Assembly: GCA_023391815.1 (NCBI GenBank)
Contig: JAEWAF010000066.1
Span: forward strand, 1-45,456
DNA: 45,456 nucleotides
From: Pseudomonadota bacterium
Lineage (GTDB): Bacteria > Pseudomonadota > Gammaproteobacteria > Steroidobacterales > Steroidobacteraceae
Direction: 5' to 3'
The position numbers and the translations under genes were made by a program. The notes below the pieces were generated by a model that was given only the letters and a program-made list of their open reading frames with translations, was not told where the DNA came from and ran no database searches. Positions 1 to 11,902 of the stretch are shown here, piece by piece. Every line of letters begins with the position of its first letter. The stretch's first letter is position 1.

Positions 1-1
1 A

Positions 2-484
2 GACATTGTCGAGATCCGGCTGGTTTCATTCCTCGACAATTGGGTCTGGCGCATCGAGACGCGCGAAGGTGTCTCGATGCGCAGCGCCTCCACCGGCGAG
101 CCACTCGTGCTGACGGAACAGATGATCGGAGAGCTCGCTCAGAGGCGCTACGCCGGCGACGGTCGATTGTCGTCCGTGGCGTTTCATCCCGAAGCGACGC
201 TGGAAACGCGCAAGTCGGCGGCGACCTGGGCAGCTCACTTCGACGATGAGCAGGACACGACGCTCTATTTCGCCGCCGACGACGGTCGATTGGTCCAGGC
301 GCGCAACGACACCTGGAGAGTGTTCGATTTCTTCTGGATGTTGCACACCATGGATTATCGCGGCCGGGACAACTTCAACAATCCTCTGGTGATCACGGTC
401 GGTTTCGCCGCGCTCTGGCTGGCGCTCTCCGGAGCTTTGCTGTTGCTGAAGAGCTTTCGACGCCAGGATTTCGCGTTCCTGACT

Positions 485-514
<30 letters not shown>
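2..514 (+). CDS. PepSY-domain membrane protein, 3' end only
   Basis: The reading frame is open from the window edge, so the start is missing and about 170 residues are visible. The visible part reads like the periplasmic PepSY region of PepSY-associated transmembrane proteins: a short repeat with VWRIET and then a STGEPLVLTEQ stretch. It is followed by FWMLHTMDYRGRD and one membrane helix near the C-terminus (NPLVITVGFAALWLALSGA). Such proteins often sit beside siderophore receptors or metal systems, and some are reductases of the inner membrane; the upstream part needed to decide is outside the window. The last 30 bases overlap the 3' end of the convergent czcA gene. Family call is fairly firm, the role is unknown. 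Confidence 0.7.
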
Positions 515-3616
<3,102 letters not shown>

Positions 3617-3626
3617 TGCAGCGTTC

Positions 3627-4577
3627 CTAGTCTTCGTGCGCGGCCGAGCCCTTGCCCAGCTCCGCTTTCAAGATGTAGCTGTTCGCGGCCGCATAGCGCT
3701 CGCCGGCCTGCAATCCAGCCGTCACTTCGCTCAATTGACCGTCGGCGCGACCGATGCGCACTGGTCGTGGCTCGAAGCCTCGTTCGGCGTGGACGAATAC
3801 GACGTTGTCGTTTTCGTATGTCTGCAGTGCCTCGTTACGTACGACCAGCGCAACCTGGTTTTCTCCAAGCGTCACCCGAGCGGTGACATAGAGCCCGGGC
3901 GCCCAGCGACGAGCGGCGTTGTCGAGCAGCACTCGCGCGGTCAATGTTTGATTGGCGCTGCTCCCGAAAGGCGCGACGTAGATGATCTTGCCCTCGGCAT
4001 TCACGCCAGTATCGTTACTGGACACACTCACGGCCTGGCCGACGCGCACCTTCGCCATGTCTCGCGGAAACAAGGACAGCTCCACCCAAACAGTCGACAG
4101 GTCCGCAATCGTGAACAGCACTTTGTCGCCGGTTTGTTCGCCGGGGTTGGCTTGACGTGCGGTCACGACGCCGCTGAGTGGCGCAACGACGGAGTAGGTC
4201 TGCAGGCTCTCGTTGCTTTCGACCGTGGCCAACGTTTCCCCGGCGCGCACTGAGTCGCCGATCTTCGCGGTGACGGTACGAATGACGCCGGGAAAGCGGG
4301 CGCCCACGTCTCTGACACGTTCGGCGTTCGGCGCGATGACGCCGTAGACCGGTAATGTTTCGCGAATGGTGGCCGGCCCCGCTTCCGCGACCACGATTCC
4401 GGCCGCCTGAATCTGCTCGGGCGTGAGCGCGACGTGGGTCGGTTCGGAGTGGTCTCCGCCTTCTTCATGATCGGGCTCGGCTCTTGCCGATGGCGCGACC
4501 GTGGTTGAACCGGAGCCTCCGCAACCGCTCATGGCCAACGCCGCGGCGATCAGCACCAACAGGAGTTTCTGATTCAT
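3627..4577 (-). CDS. czcB: Heavy-metal efflux membrane fusion protein, CzcB type
   Basis: This 316-residue periplasmic adaptor links the CzcA pump to the CzcC channel. The start chosen gives a lipoprotein signal (MNQKLLLVLIAAALAMSGC, lipobox Cys at 19); the frame stays open far upstream but that part lies inside czcC and is a shadow. Residues 30-50 are acidic and His-rich (PDHEEGGDHSEPTH), as in many CzcB proteins, and may bind metal. A lipoyl/barrel-sandwich half follows (GDSVRAGETLATVES), then VVAPLSGVVTAR and a beta-barrel domain. There are only 8 bases between czcC and this start. The protein is on the short side because the alpha-helical hairpin is small, which is usual for this branch. 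Confidence 0.9.
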   Translation of the reverse strand: MNQKLLLVLIAAALAMSGCGGSGSTTVAPSARAEPDHEEGGDHSEPTHVALTPEQIQAAGIVVAEAGPATIRETLPVYGVIAPNAERVRDVGARFPGVIRTVTAKIGDSVRAGETLATVESNESLQTYSVVAPLSGVVTARQANPGEQTGDKVLFTIADLSTVWVELSLFPRDMAKVRVGQAVSVSSNDTGVNAEGKIIYVAPFGSSANQTLTARVLLDNAARRWAPGLYVTARVTLGENQVALVVRNEALQTYENDNVVFVHAERGFEPRPVRIGRADGQLSEVTAGLQAGERYAAANSYILKAELGKGSAAHED

Positions 4578-4585
4578 GGTTCGGC

Positions 4586-5872
4586 TCACGGGATGGACAG
4601 CGGGCGGGTGAGTGGGGCGCTGGTGAGACGCTCGATCTCGGCCAGAACGCGGTGATAGTCGGCGGCGGCATCGATCGCCGCGGCTTGCAGAGCGAGCAAC
4701 TCCTCCTGAACCGTGATGAGCTCCAGGAAAGAGAAGCGGCCTCGGTCGTAGCCGCTGCGAGTTTGATCGAGCGCGAGTTGCGCTTGAGGCAGAGCCTCGT
4801 TGCGCAACGTGTCGACCCGCGCGCGGTCGGTATTCATCTCCTGATAAAGAGCAAGCAGGCTGGCGCGCGCTTTCACACGAGCTGCGTTGCGAAGTGCCTC
4901 GGTTTGATCGAGCCGGACCTGAGCTTCGCGAATCGCGCCTTGATTTCGATCGTGGATCGGCAGAGGCATCGAGAGGCCGGCGACGAGAGCGGCGTCGTCG
5001 CTGGCTTCGAAGCGCCGGACGCCGAGGCTGAATGTGAGATTCGGACGGGCCTGCACGCGCGCCAGACGGAACTCCGCTTCCCGTAGACGCGCCTCCGAGG
5101 CGAAACGTGTGAAATCGGGTGACTGCTCCAGTTTGCCCATCAACGCCTGGAAGGACTCCACCGCACGCAAGTCGAACAGCTCCGCTCTTGCGGCGGTGAA
5201 GGCCGGCTCGGGACTTCCCCATGAGGCGGAGAGTGCGTAGCGCGCGGCGCGCAGTTCGCTTTCCGCTTGTCGTTGTTCGACGAGCGCTCGCGTCAGCGCG
5301 ATACGCGCACGGCTGCGCTCCGCTTCGGGAGATCGTCCCGCTTCGACGCGAGCGCCGATCGCCTCGAGTGTCTTCTGCGACAGTGCCGTCGCTTGAATGG
5401 CGAATCGAACGCGTTCCTGCGCGGCGACCACGTCGATGAAACGACTCGTGACTTCCGACAAAACATCCAGCTCGCGCGCGCGTTGTTCGATCCCGGCGAA
5501 GTCCAGATCGGCCTCGGCGGCAGCACGACGCAGTCCTCGCTTGCCGCCGAGCTCGACGACCTGACTCAAGCTGAGCGTCGTCTCGAGCGAGTCGAATCCT
5601 CGGGGCGCCCCGGTGCCCGCGAAGTTCTCGAGCTCCAAACCCAGCTCCGGATTGGGGCGCAATCCCGCCTGCACGATTCGCGCTTGCGCGGCGCTCAATT
5701 CATACGCGCTTGCGAGTAAGGCGGGATTGCTCCGCAAGGCGGCGTCGATGGCACGCGCGAGCGTCAGCTCGCCCTCGGGATTGATCGGTTCAGCGATCGA
5801 CTGAGCGTTGGCGGACGCAACCAAAAACAATAGAGCGCACGCCGCGCAGGCGCGTGCAAATGCCAAAAGCAT
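4586..5872 (-). CDS. czcC: Outer-membrane efflux channel, TolC/CzcC family
   Basis: This 428-residue protein should form the outer-membrane exit duct of the Czc pump. It has a Sec signal peptide (about residues 1-23, ending ANA), and then two repeats of the outer-membrane efflux protein fold rich in long Ala/Arg/Glu helices. Recognisable family pieces are LTLARAIDAALRSNPALL near residue 36, LRPNPELGLELENF near 72, and SGYDRGRFSFLELITVQEEL near 380. The length fits CzcC (about 420). It lies 71 bases downstream of the czcI-like gene and 8 bases before czcB, so one transcript is likely. No metal-responsive regulator gene is visible beside the operon. Confidence 0.9.
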   Translation of the reverse strand: MLLAFARACAACALLFLVASANAQSIAEPINPEGELTLARAIDAALRSNPALLASAYELSAAQARIVQAGLRPNPELGLELENFAGTGAPRGFDSLETTLSLSQVVELGGKRGLRRAAAEADLDFAGIEQRARELDVLSEVTSRFIDVVAAQERVRFAIQATALSQKTLEAIGARVEAGRSPEAERSRARIALTRALVEQRQAESELRAARYALSASWGSPEPAFTAARAELFDLRAVESFQALMGKLEQSPDFTRFASEARLREAEFRLARVQARPNLTFSLGVRRFEASDDAALVAGLSMPLPIHDRNQGAIREAQVRLDQTEALRNAARVKARASLLALYQEMNTDRARVDTLRNEALPQAQLALDQTRSGYDRGRFSFLELITVQEELLALQAAAIDAAADYHRVLAEIERLTSAPLTRPLSIP

Positions 5873-5943
5873 TGAAACCTCCTACAGCACGCGCGTGTCT
5901 ACACGCGTGACGTCACACGGAATGACTGAAAGAGACGGAGGTT

Positions 5944-6327
5944 TTAGCGAGGCGGTCCGCGCAGCGGCGGACGGAGGCTGAATGCAGTAGGGAGGAAGGG
6001 AACGAGAAATTGAGCCGGGCGGCTCGTACTCCGCGTAATCGGCAGGAGCAGCGCGAGCAGAATGCTCGCGAACACGATGACCGGCATCTCGTCGACACCG
6101 ATCTTCTTGACCCAGGGAGCAACCGAGAGATCCACATCGACGTCGTTGTGTCCGCCGGAAGAGGACACCTCGGCGCCACTGTGCGTCGGCGCATCTTCCA
6201 CATGCATGGCAACGGCGCGCTGCTGGCCGTCCAGACATAAGTGCAAATGCGCCTCCCCAACACGCACCAGTAGCAGCGCTATGGCGAGCAGCCATAGGAG
6301 CCGGGCGATTGGGGACTGACGTAACAT
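5944..6327 (-). CDS. CzcI-like small exported protein
   Basis: This 127-residue protein is the first gene of the efflux operon, in the place where czcI or its analogues sit before czcC. It has an N-terminal hydrophobic segment (about residues 8-22), then a His-rich stretch (EAHLHLCLDG, AMHVEDAPTHSG, SSGGHNDVDVD) and a second hydrophobic segment near 83-98. The His-rich part is a plausible metal sensor or chaperone surface. I start it at the ATG at 6327; an in-frame GTG 18 bases further upstream is possible. CzcI proteins are thought to modulate czc expression, but the similarity seen here is in size, position and composition only, so the role is inferred. Confidence 0.65.
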   Translation of the reverse strand: MLRQSPIARLLWLLAIALLLVRVGEAHLHLCLDGQQRAVAMHVEDAPTHSGAEVSSSGGHNDVDVDLSVAPWVKKIGVDEMPVIVFASILLALLLPITRSTSRPAQFLVPFLPTAFSLRPPLRGPPR

Positions 6328-6398
6328 GCAGCTAGTATGCCTCACGCGCGCCAGTTTCTCACGCGAATCATGGCGGCTTTGTGACGTTCATCCTGCCG

Positions 6399-6425
6399 GC
6401 CGGGCAAGGTTGGTTGCCGCCCGGC
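6399..6425 (-). terminator. Hairpin downstream of the DUF1259 gene
   Basis: Perfect 7-base arms (GCCGGGC and GCCCGGC) enclose a 13-base loop, 22 bases beyond the stop of the minus-strand DUF1259 gene and before the czcI-like gene. There is no T-run after it on the minus strand, so intrinsic termination is only a possibility. Confidence 0.3.
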
Positions 6426-6446
6426 GGTCGGTCAATCGGGTCGCAA

Positions 6447-7328
6447 TCATCGCTTCACATTCATGGAGCCGAGCGCCGTGTGCAAGCCCTTCGCGAGCTT
6501 GCCAGCATCGTCGTCTGCCCAGAAATGCATGAAATAGAGCGTGGGCGAGTCGTCGATCATGTGGGTGTGTAGCGCAGTGACTTCGATGCCGTGCGCAACC
6601 AGTGCCTGCATCACCGGCTTGACCTCCGTGCCGATCATCACAAAGTCGCCGGTGATCGCGGCCTTGCCGGTGCCGGTCGGCTGAAAGTTGATCGCGGTGC
6701 TCGTGCCCAGCGAGGCGGGAACGGCCATGCCGTGCACATGGATCGCTTCGGCTCTCGGAATGCTGAATTGATACACCCCGCCATTGTTTGTTCCCTTGGC
6801 GCCGAGCGCACTTTCGATCGCCGCGACATCCAGATCGATGGGCGGTGGCGTGCTGGTGGGAGCCGCTGCCGTGAGCGGCGTTCCGCTGAGCGCAATCGCA
6901 TCGTGCAATACCCGAGCTTGCTTGACTGGGTCGCCATGTCCCGCGACGTGCATGTAGACGACCGGGGGCGAGGCTCGCAGCAAGTGATTGTGGACGGCGC
7001 TGATCTCGATGCCGTTCTCCACCAGGTGTTTCATCACGGGCGCGATCTCCGATTCGGTGAGTACCAGATCACCCATGAACATCGCACCGTCCGCGGTCGG
7101 GGCGAACGCCAGCCAGGAGCCCAGCGCCAAGGCGGGCTTGATCGCGACTCCATCGAGCGTCACCTTGAGATCGGAGCGGGGCAGGCCGAATTTGTAAACG
7201 CCGCCGGGCTGCGCCGCTCCCTTCTTGCCGAGCGCCTGCTCGACTTTCGGCCATTGGATATCGGTTGCGGCAGCGGGGTGGCAAGCGATCCCTGCCACGC
7301 ATGCGATCGCAGCAAGAAACAATTTCAT
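6447..7328 (-). CDS. Exported protein with two DUF1259 (LppY/LpqO-like) domains
   Basis: This 293-residue protein has a Sec signal peptide (MKLFLAAIACVAGIACHPAAA, with a Cys that could also be read as a lipobox). The rest consists of two related halves, roughly 24-150 and 165-290. Each half repeats the same order: an IQWPKVEQALG or DLDVAAIESALG opening, a GGVYKFGLPR or GGVYQFSIPR strand, a GD(L/F)V strand, and a His motif (AVHNHLL with VYMHVAGHG, and ALHTHMI with YFMHFW). The paired HxH and MHxx motifs suggest a metal or small-ligand site, but no function is known for the family. The gene reads in the same direction as the czc operon 119 bases downstream, and may or may not be part of it. Confidence 0.8.
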   Translation of the reverse strand: MKLFLAAIACVAGIACHPAAATDIQWPKVEQALGKKGAAQPGGVYKFGLPRSDLKVTLDGVAIKPALALGSWLAFAPTADGAMFMGDLVLTESEIAPVMKHLVENGIEISAVHNHLLRASPPVVYMHVAGHGDPVKQARVLHDAIALSGTPLTAAAPTSTPPPIDLDVAAIESALGAKGTNNGGVYQFSIPRAEAIHVHGMAVPASLGTSTAINFQPTGTGKAAITGDFVMIGTEVKPVMQALVAHGIEVTALHTHMIDDSPTLYFMHFWADDDAGKLAKGLHTALGSMNVKR

Positions 7329-7452
7329 GGTGCGGACTCCTCTGGAGATGCTCGCCCATCATTATCATCCATGCGCGTAATCGATAGCACTCGTGGCGCG
7401 CGCCGGCGAATGTCTCGCCCCATCACGAACGACAAGTTGTGAGGGGATGGCA

Positions 7453-8826
7453 ATGAATCTCGGCTTCGAGACATGTGGTAATGCCACGTTGATAATCTAT
7501 GACAACGGCATCCCCGTGCTCGTCACCGACCCGTGGATCGCCGGCCCTCAGTACTTCGGGTCCTGGGCGCTGCCCTATCGCTTCACGGCGCAGCAGATGG
7601 AAGCATTCGCTTCGGCTCGACATGTCTGGGTGTCGCACGGTCATCCCGATCATTTGAATCTGGAGTCGCTGGAAACATTCCGCGACAAGACGGTGCTCGT
7701 GCCGCATCATCAAGGCCGACGCATCCTCAATGATCTGAACGCCGGCGGCTATCGCGCCCACGAGCTGGCGAACGACACTTGGCTACAGATTTCACCCCAG
7801 GTGAGAGTGCTGTGCTGTGCGGATTGGAATCAGGACGCGGCGCTGCTCATCGCGCTGGGAAGAGACTGCGCGGTGCTGAACTTGAACGATGGTTCGGCGC
7901 TGGGTACGCAGTCGACGCTGCAAGCCCGGCTGCAACCGTTCAAGCGGCGCTTCGTGCTCAAGCTGTTCAGCAATGGCACCGTCGACATGGTGAATTTTTT
8001 CACCGAAGACGGCCGGCGCATCGACCCGATGCCGTCCGAGTCGAGGCTGCTCGGTTATCACTACAGCGCGCTGTTGAAGAAGTGGGGTGGCACGCATACC
8101 GCTCCATTCTCGTGCCACCATGTATTCGCGCGCACCGATTCGCAGTGGGCCTCGGAGTACGAGATTCCCATCGACGCTCACCAGGCCAGTTTCAACCCGG
8201 CGCGCGGGGTGTTCATCCCGGGGTATTTCTCGTACGACGTCGAGCGCGATCATATCGTCGAGACGCCGATGGAGATGCTGCCGAGAGTGTTTCGCGAGCC
8301 GCACGAGTTCGGCGATGACTGGTCGGAGCCGCTCGAGCAGGAGGATGTGCAGGCGGTGCGAGCGTATTTTCAGAAGTTCGATCACCTGCGGCGCAAATTC
8401 CAGTTCATCGCCCTGCGGGTCGGCGGCCAGGAGCATGTCGTGGATCTCGGCGGCCCGAAGGGCCGGGGAATCACGTTCGAGGCGCCACGCCACTCGCTGA
8501 TGACCTCGATCAACTATGAAATATTCGATGACCTGCTCATCGGGAATTTCGTGAAGACCGTGCTGCATGGGGGCGTGCGCGCGCTCTATCCGGACTTCAC
8601 TCCCTACGTTGCCAAGTACGGCGACAATGGTCGCGCCTTCAGCCAGAGTGAGCTGGAACAATATTTCAGCGCGTACCGCAAAGGCGCCGGTTTCCAGGGA
8701 TGGTTCGACCAGGTGCGCCTGGACTCCTCGCGCAAGCTGCGTCGGAAAGTGCTTGCCGCGCTACGCTCGAGCACGCCGGCCTTCTACCAATTTGCCCGCC
8801 GCAGCTATCGACGCTTCACAGCCTGA
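7453..8826 (+). CDS. MBL-fold metallo-hydrolase of a putative glycan cluster
   Basis: A 457-residue protein whose N-terminal part has the metallo-beta-lactamase fold: SHGHPDHLNLES holds the metal ligands H62, H64, D66 and H67. The preceding strand (PVLVTDPWIAG) is typical of UlaG-like or CMP-sialic-acid-hydroxylase-like members. Beyond residue 250 there is a long C-terminal region with no motif I recognise. I choose the ATG at 7453 because AGGGG lies 6 bases before it; the ATG at 7447 would leave no spacing. It is the first gene of a plus-strand run with SDR, PIG-L, GT4 and an acyltransferase, so a role in making or trimming a sugar conjugate is plausible. The substrate is unknown. Confidence 0.75.
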   Translation: MNLGFETCGNATLIIYDNGIPVLVTDPWIAGPQYFGSWALPYRFTAQQMEAFASARHVWVSHGHPDHLNLESLETFRDKTVLVPHHQGRRILNDLNAGGYRAHELANDTWLQISPQVRVLCCADWNQDAALLIALGRDCAVLNLNDGSALGTQSTLQARLQPFKRRFVLKLFSNGTVDMVNFFTEDGRRIDPMPSESRLLGYHYSALLKKWGGTHTAPFSCHHVFARTDSQWASEYEIPIDAHQASFNPARGVFIPGYFSYDVERDHIVETPMEMLPRVFREPHEFGDDWSEPLEQEDVQAVRAYFQKFDHLRRKFQFIALRVGGQEHVVDLGGPKGRGITFEAPRHSLMTSINYEIFDDLLIGNFVKTVLHGGVRALYPDFTPYVAKYGDNGRAFSQSELEQYFSAYRKGAGFQGWFDQVRLDSSRKLRRKVLAALRSSTPAFYQFARRSYRRFTA

Positions 8827-8870
8827 GCGGCGGCTGCGGAACAATATCTCGGCGATGACGTTCGATTTGC

Positions 8871-9902
8871 ATGATGTTGCGCATGTACGGGACGACTCGA
8901 CCTTCGCAAACAGGAGTGGATGAAGTCATCGTTCTGACGGGTGCCGCGGGCGGTGTCGGTCGTGCGGCGGCTCGCGCGTTCGCGCGCCCAGGTGCGCGAA
9001 TTGCACTATTGGCGCGTGGTGAGCGCGGCTTGACCGCTGCCAAGGCCGAAGTTGAAAGCGCCGGCGCGACCGCCATGATCATCCCCACCGATGTGGCCGA
9101 CGAGGAACAGGTCGAGGCCGCGGCCGCACGGGTGGAAAAGGAATGGGGACGGATCGACATCTGGGTGAACAACGCGATGGCGACCATCTTCGGTCCCATC
9201 AGCGCGCTCAATGGCGCGCTGATCAAGCGTGCGACGGAGGTTACTTATCTCGGTGCGGTTTACGGCACCCTGAGCGCGCTGAAGCGCATGCGTGCGCGCA
9301 ATAGTGGCGTCATCGTCCAAGTCGGCTCCGCGTTGGCATATCGCTCCATTCCTCTGCAGGCGCCGTATTGTGCTGCCAAGCACGCTCTCAGAGGTTTCAC
9401 CAACTCACTTCGATCCGAGCTGATCCACGACAAGAGCAACATCCACCTGACGATGGTGCAGCTGTCCGCGTTCAATACGCCGCAGTTCGACTGGGCGTTG
9501 AACCTGGTCGGCAAGCGACCGATGCCGGTGCCGCCGATTTTTCAGCCGGAGCTCGCGGCGGAGGCGATCGTCTGGGCCGCGAGGCATCGTCGACGAGAGG
9601 TGTTCGTCGGCTGGCCGGCGGTCAAGGCGGTGAGCGCCAATAAGATGTTTCCGAAGCTGATCGATCGTCTGCTCGCGAAGGAAGGTTATAGCGGACAGAT
9701 CACCGCCGAGCCGGTGCCGCCCGATGCGTGCGCGAATCTGTACGAGCCGTGCGATGTGGATGCGGGCGCTCATGGCCGCTTCGACCGCGAGGCGCACCGC
9801 TACAGCCTGCAATGGTGGTTCACCAAGCATCGTTCGCTGATTGCCGGCTGCTGCGTGTCCGCACTCGTCGCGCTCGCCACGAAACGGGCCCTGTCGAGAT
9901 AA
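8871..9902 (+). CDS. SDR-family oxidoreductase with C-terminal membrane helix
   Basis: The protein is up to 343 residues long. It has the classical short-chain dehydrogenase pattern: VIVLTGAAGGVGRAAA for NAD(P) binding, NNAMA, the catalytic Ser in VQVGSALAYRS, and YCAAKHALRG with the catalytic Tyr and Lys. The usual SDR length is about 250, and the extra C-terminal part ends in a hydrophobic segment (IAGCCVSALVALATK) that probably anchors it to the membrane. The start is uncertain: ATG codons at 8871 and 8883 and a GTG at 8916 are all in frame and none has a clear ribosome site at good spacing. It follows the MBL gene by 44 bases. The substrate cannot be told from sequence. Confidence 0.85.
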   Translation: MMLRMYGTTRPSQTGVDEVIVLTGAAGGVGRAAARAFARPGARIALLARGERGLTAAKAEVESAGATAMIIPTDVADEEQVEAAAARVEKEWGRIDIWVNNAMATIFGPISALNGALIKRATEVTYLGAVYGTLSALKRMRARNSGVIVQVGSALAYRSIPLQAPYCAAKHALRGFTNSLRSELIHDKSNIHLTMVQLSAFNTPQFDWALNLVGKRPMPVPPIFQPELAAEAIVWAARHRRREVFVGWPAVKAVSANKMFPKLIDRLLAKEGYSGQITAEPVPPDACANLYEPCDVDAGAHGRFDREAHRYSLQWWFTKHRSLIAGCCVSALVALATKRALSR

Positions 9903-9994
9903 ATCCACGGTCATCGGCCCGCTGCGATCCGGGTGCGGAACCATCCGTATGCTGGCGAATCAACCCTGGCAGCCGCCAACGATCCGGTGCTCCG

Positions 9995-10798
9995 ATGTCG
10001 CATTCCGAACAGTTCCTCGATCGCCTGATCGAATCGGATCGTGCCATCGATGCAGCGGACGTTGCGCTGGTGGTTGCGCATCCCGACGACGAAACCATCG
10101 GTTGCGGTGGGCAATTGTTTCGTCTGCGTGGCGCGCTGCTGACGGTCATGACGGACGGCTCGCCGGAGAATCTCGCGGATGCGCAGCGTGAAGGTCTGAG
10201 TTCCCGCGAGGAGTACGCAAGCTTGCGCGCAGCCGAGCTGAGAAATGCGCTCGCGGCATGCGATGCACAGGTGGAATTGGTTGCGCTCGGATTCGGCGAT
10301 CAGCGTGCGAGCTTCCACATGGGCGAAGCGGTGCATCGGCTCCTGCCGTTATTGCGCGAGCGAGCCATCCGTATCCTCATGACGCACGCGTATGAAGGCG
10401 GGCATCCGGACCACGATGCCACCGCCTGCGTTGCGCATCACGCTGCCAGAATCCTGCGCCGACTCGGACAAGAAGTGACAGTGATAGAGATGCCGTTCTA
10501 TCGCGCCGCTCGGCGAGGCATGGTCCGTCAACGATTTACATTCGCGCGCGAGCATCCGGAACGCAACGTCGTTCTGTCGCGTCGGGCGCGAGCGCGCAAG
10601 CTGCGAATGGTAGCTGCGCATCGCTCGCAAGATTGCGTGCTCACTCAGTTCGACACGACGATGGAACGATTCCGACTCGCACCCGCATACGACTTCTCCG
10701 AACCGCCCAACAGCGGTGCGCTGCTTTATGAGCGTTATCCCTGGGGGATGTCGGGCGAAGTCTGGAAATCGTTAGCGGCGGGTTTGACTGGAGGATGA
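9995..10798 (+). CDS. PIG-L-family N-deacetylase
   Basis: A 267-residue enzyme of the LmbE/PIG-L family, which removes N-acetyl groups from GlcNAc-containing conjugates (MshB in mycothiol, BshB in bacillithiol, PIG-L in GPI anchors). The signature AHPDDETIGCGGQ is at residues 28-40 (Asp and His zinc ligands), and the distal HPDHDA motif is near residue 132. I start at the ATG at 9995; the frame is open upstream but that part overlaps the SDR gene. The next gene, a GT4 glycosyltransferase, begins within 20 bases of the stop. Deacetylase plus GT4 is the same pairing as MshB/MshA and BshB/BshA, which suggests that this enzyme acts on the sugar product of its neighbour. Confidence 0.88.
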   Translation: MSHSEQFLDRLIESDRAIDAADVALVVAHPDDETIGCGGQLFRLRGALLTVMTDGSPENLADAQREGLSSREEYASLRAAELRNALAACDAQVELVALGFGDQRASFHMGEAVHRLLPLLRERAIRILMTHAYEGGHPDHDATACVAHHAARILRRLGQEVTVIEMPFYRAARRGMVRQRFTFAREHPERNVVLSRRARARKLRMVAAHRSQDCVLTQFDTTMERFRLAPAYDFSEPPNSGALLYERYPWGMSGEVWKSLAAGLTGG

Positions 10799-10816
10799 CA
10801 GCGGATCGCGGTGGTT

Positions 10817-11902
10817 ATGTCGTTCGACATCGTAAGCGTTGCTTATCCGTTGGCTCCCGTGCACGACGACTGCGTGGGCGGTGCCGAGCAGGTGTTGTTT
10901 CATCTGGACCGGGCGTTGGTCGCGGCGGGCCATCGATCCACCGTGATCGCGATGACCGGGGCACACGTGGCGGGCAATCTCATCTGCGTTCCTCGCCACT
11001 CCGATCTGTACGATTCGGCCTGTTTGCACGAGGCCGAACACGAAACGCGCCGAGTCCTGGATCTGCTGGTGAGCGCTTGCGCGCCGGATCTGGTCCACAT
11101 TCACGCAGTGGACTTTCCTGCGCTGTTGCCGGCAGCGGACGTTCCGGTGCTGGTCACCTTGCACATGCCTCGTTCGTACTACCACGACAGCGATCTGCAT
11201 CTGCGACGTCCTGGATTGTGCATGAACTGCGTCTCTCGCGCTCAGCACGAGACCTTCGGCGATGTGCCGGGTCTGGTGCCGCCGATAGAAAACTGTGTCG
11301 AGCCGACGGTCGAACGGCCCTTTTCGGGCCGGCGCAGATTTGCGCTGTGGTTGGGAAGGATCTGTCCGGAGAAGGGCACGCATCTGGCCATCGACGCCTG
11401 CGCACGCGCGCAAGTGCCGTTGATCGTTGCCGGGAAGGCGTTTCCTTACCCCGAGCATTTGCGCTATTTCCGCGAGCAGGTCGCATCGCGCATGGTTGGA
11501 GAGACTCGGTTCGTCGGCTCCGTCAGCGGTGTTTGGAAACAGCGCCTGTTGCATGAGGCCCGCTGCGTCGTGGTGACGACGACGGTTCCGGAAACAAGCT
11601 CGCTGGTCGCGCGGGAAGCCCTGGCCGCCGGTGCGCCGGTGGTCGCGCTCAAATCGCCGGCGCTCCAGGAGCTGATCGAAGAAGGTCGAACCGGGTTTCT
11701 GGTGGATACCCCCGCCGAACTGCCAGCGGCAATTTCCGCCTCCGCCGATCTCGATGGACAGCATTGTCTGGATGCCGCACGTAGCAGATACGCGCACGAC
11801 CGGATGATCCGAGACTATTTCGCGCTGTACGAGCGGCTGGCCGCGCACGGCAAAGGTCGATCTCCAACGCTGGCAGATTCCCATGAGCCGGTGCCTGGGT
11901 GA
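10817..11902 (+). CDS. GT4-family glycosyltransferase
   Basis: A 361-residue retaining glycosyltransferase of the GT-B fold. The N-terminal half has the acceptor-side Gly loop (CVGGAEQVLFHLDRAL) and PDLVHIHAVDF. The C-terminal half has the sugar-nucleotide side with LGRICPEKGTHLAID and the E-x7-E region (PETSSLVAREALAAGAPVV). A segment around residue 140 with CMNCVSRAQH holds two Cys spaced CxxC, which is unusual and could be structural. I take the ATG at 10817, though a GTG at 10811 is in frame. The end overlaps the next gene by 20 bases, so the PIG-L, GT4 and acyltransferase genes are very likely cotranscribed. Donor and acceptor are unknown. Confidence 0.87.
   Translation: MSFDIVSVAYPLAPVHDDCVGGAEQVLFHLDRALVAAGHRSTVIAMTGAHVAGNLICVPRHSDLYDSACLHEAEHETRRVLDLLVSACAPDLVHIHAVDFPALLPAADVPVLVTLHMPRSYYHDSDLHLRRPGLCMNCVSRAQHETFGDVPGLVPPIENCVEPTVERPFSGRRRFALWLGRICPEKGTHLAIDACARAQVPLIVAGKAFPYPEHLRYFREQVASRMVGETRFVGSVSGVWKQRLLHEARCVVVTTTVPETSSLVAREALAAGAPVVALKSPALQELIEEGRTGFLVDTPAELPAAISASADLDGQHCLDAARSRYAHDRMIRDYFALYERLAAHGKGRSPTLADSHEPVPG

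Noticed and set aside
4578..5222. Upstream extension of the czcB frame
   Set aside because: It lies inside czcC, gives an Arg/Ser-rich sequence, and would bury the lipoprotein signal at 4577.
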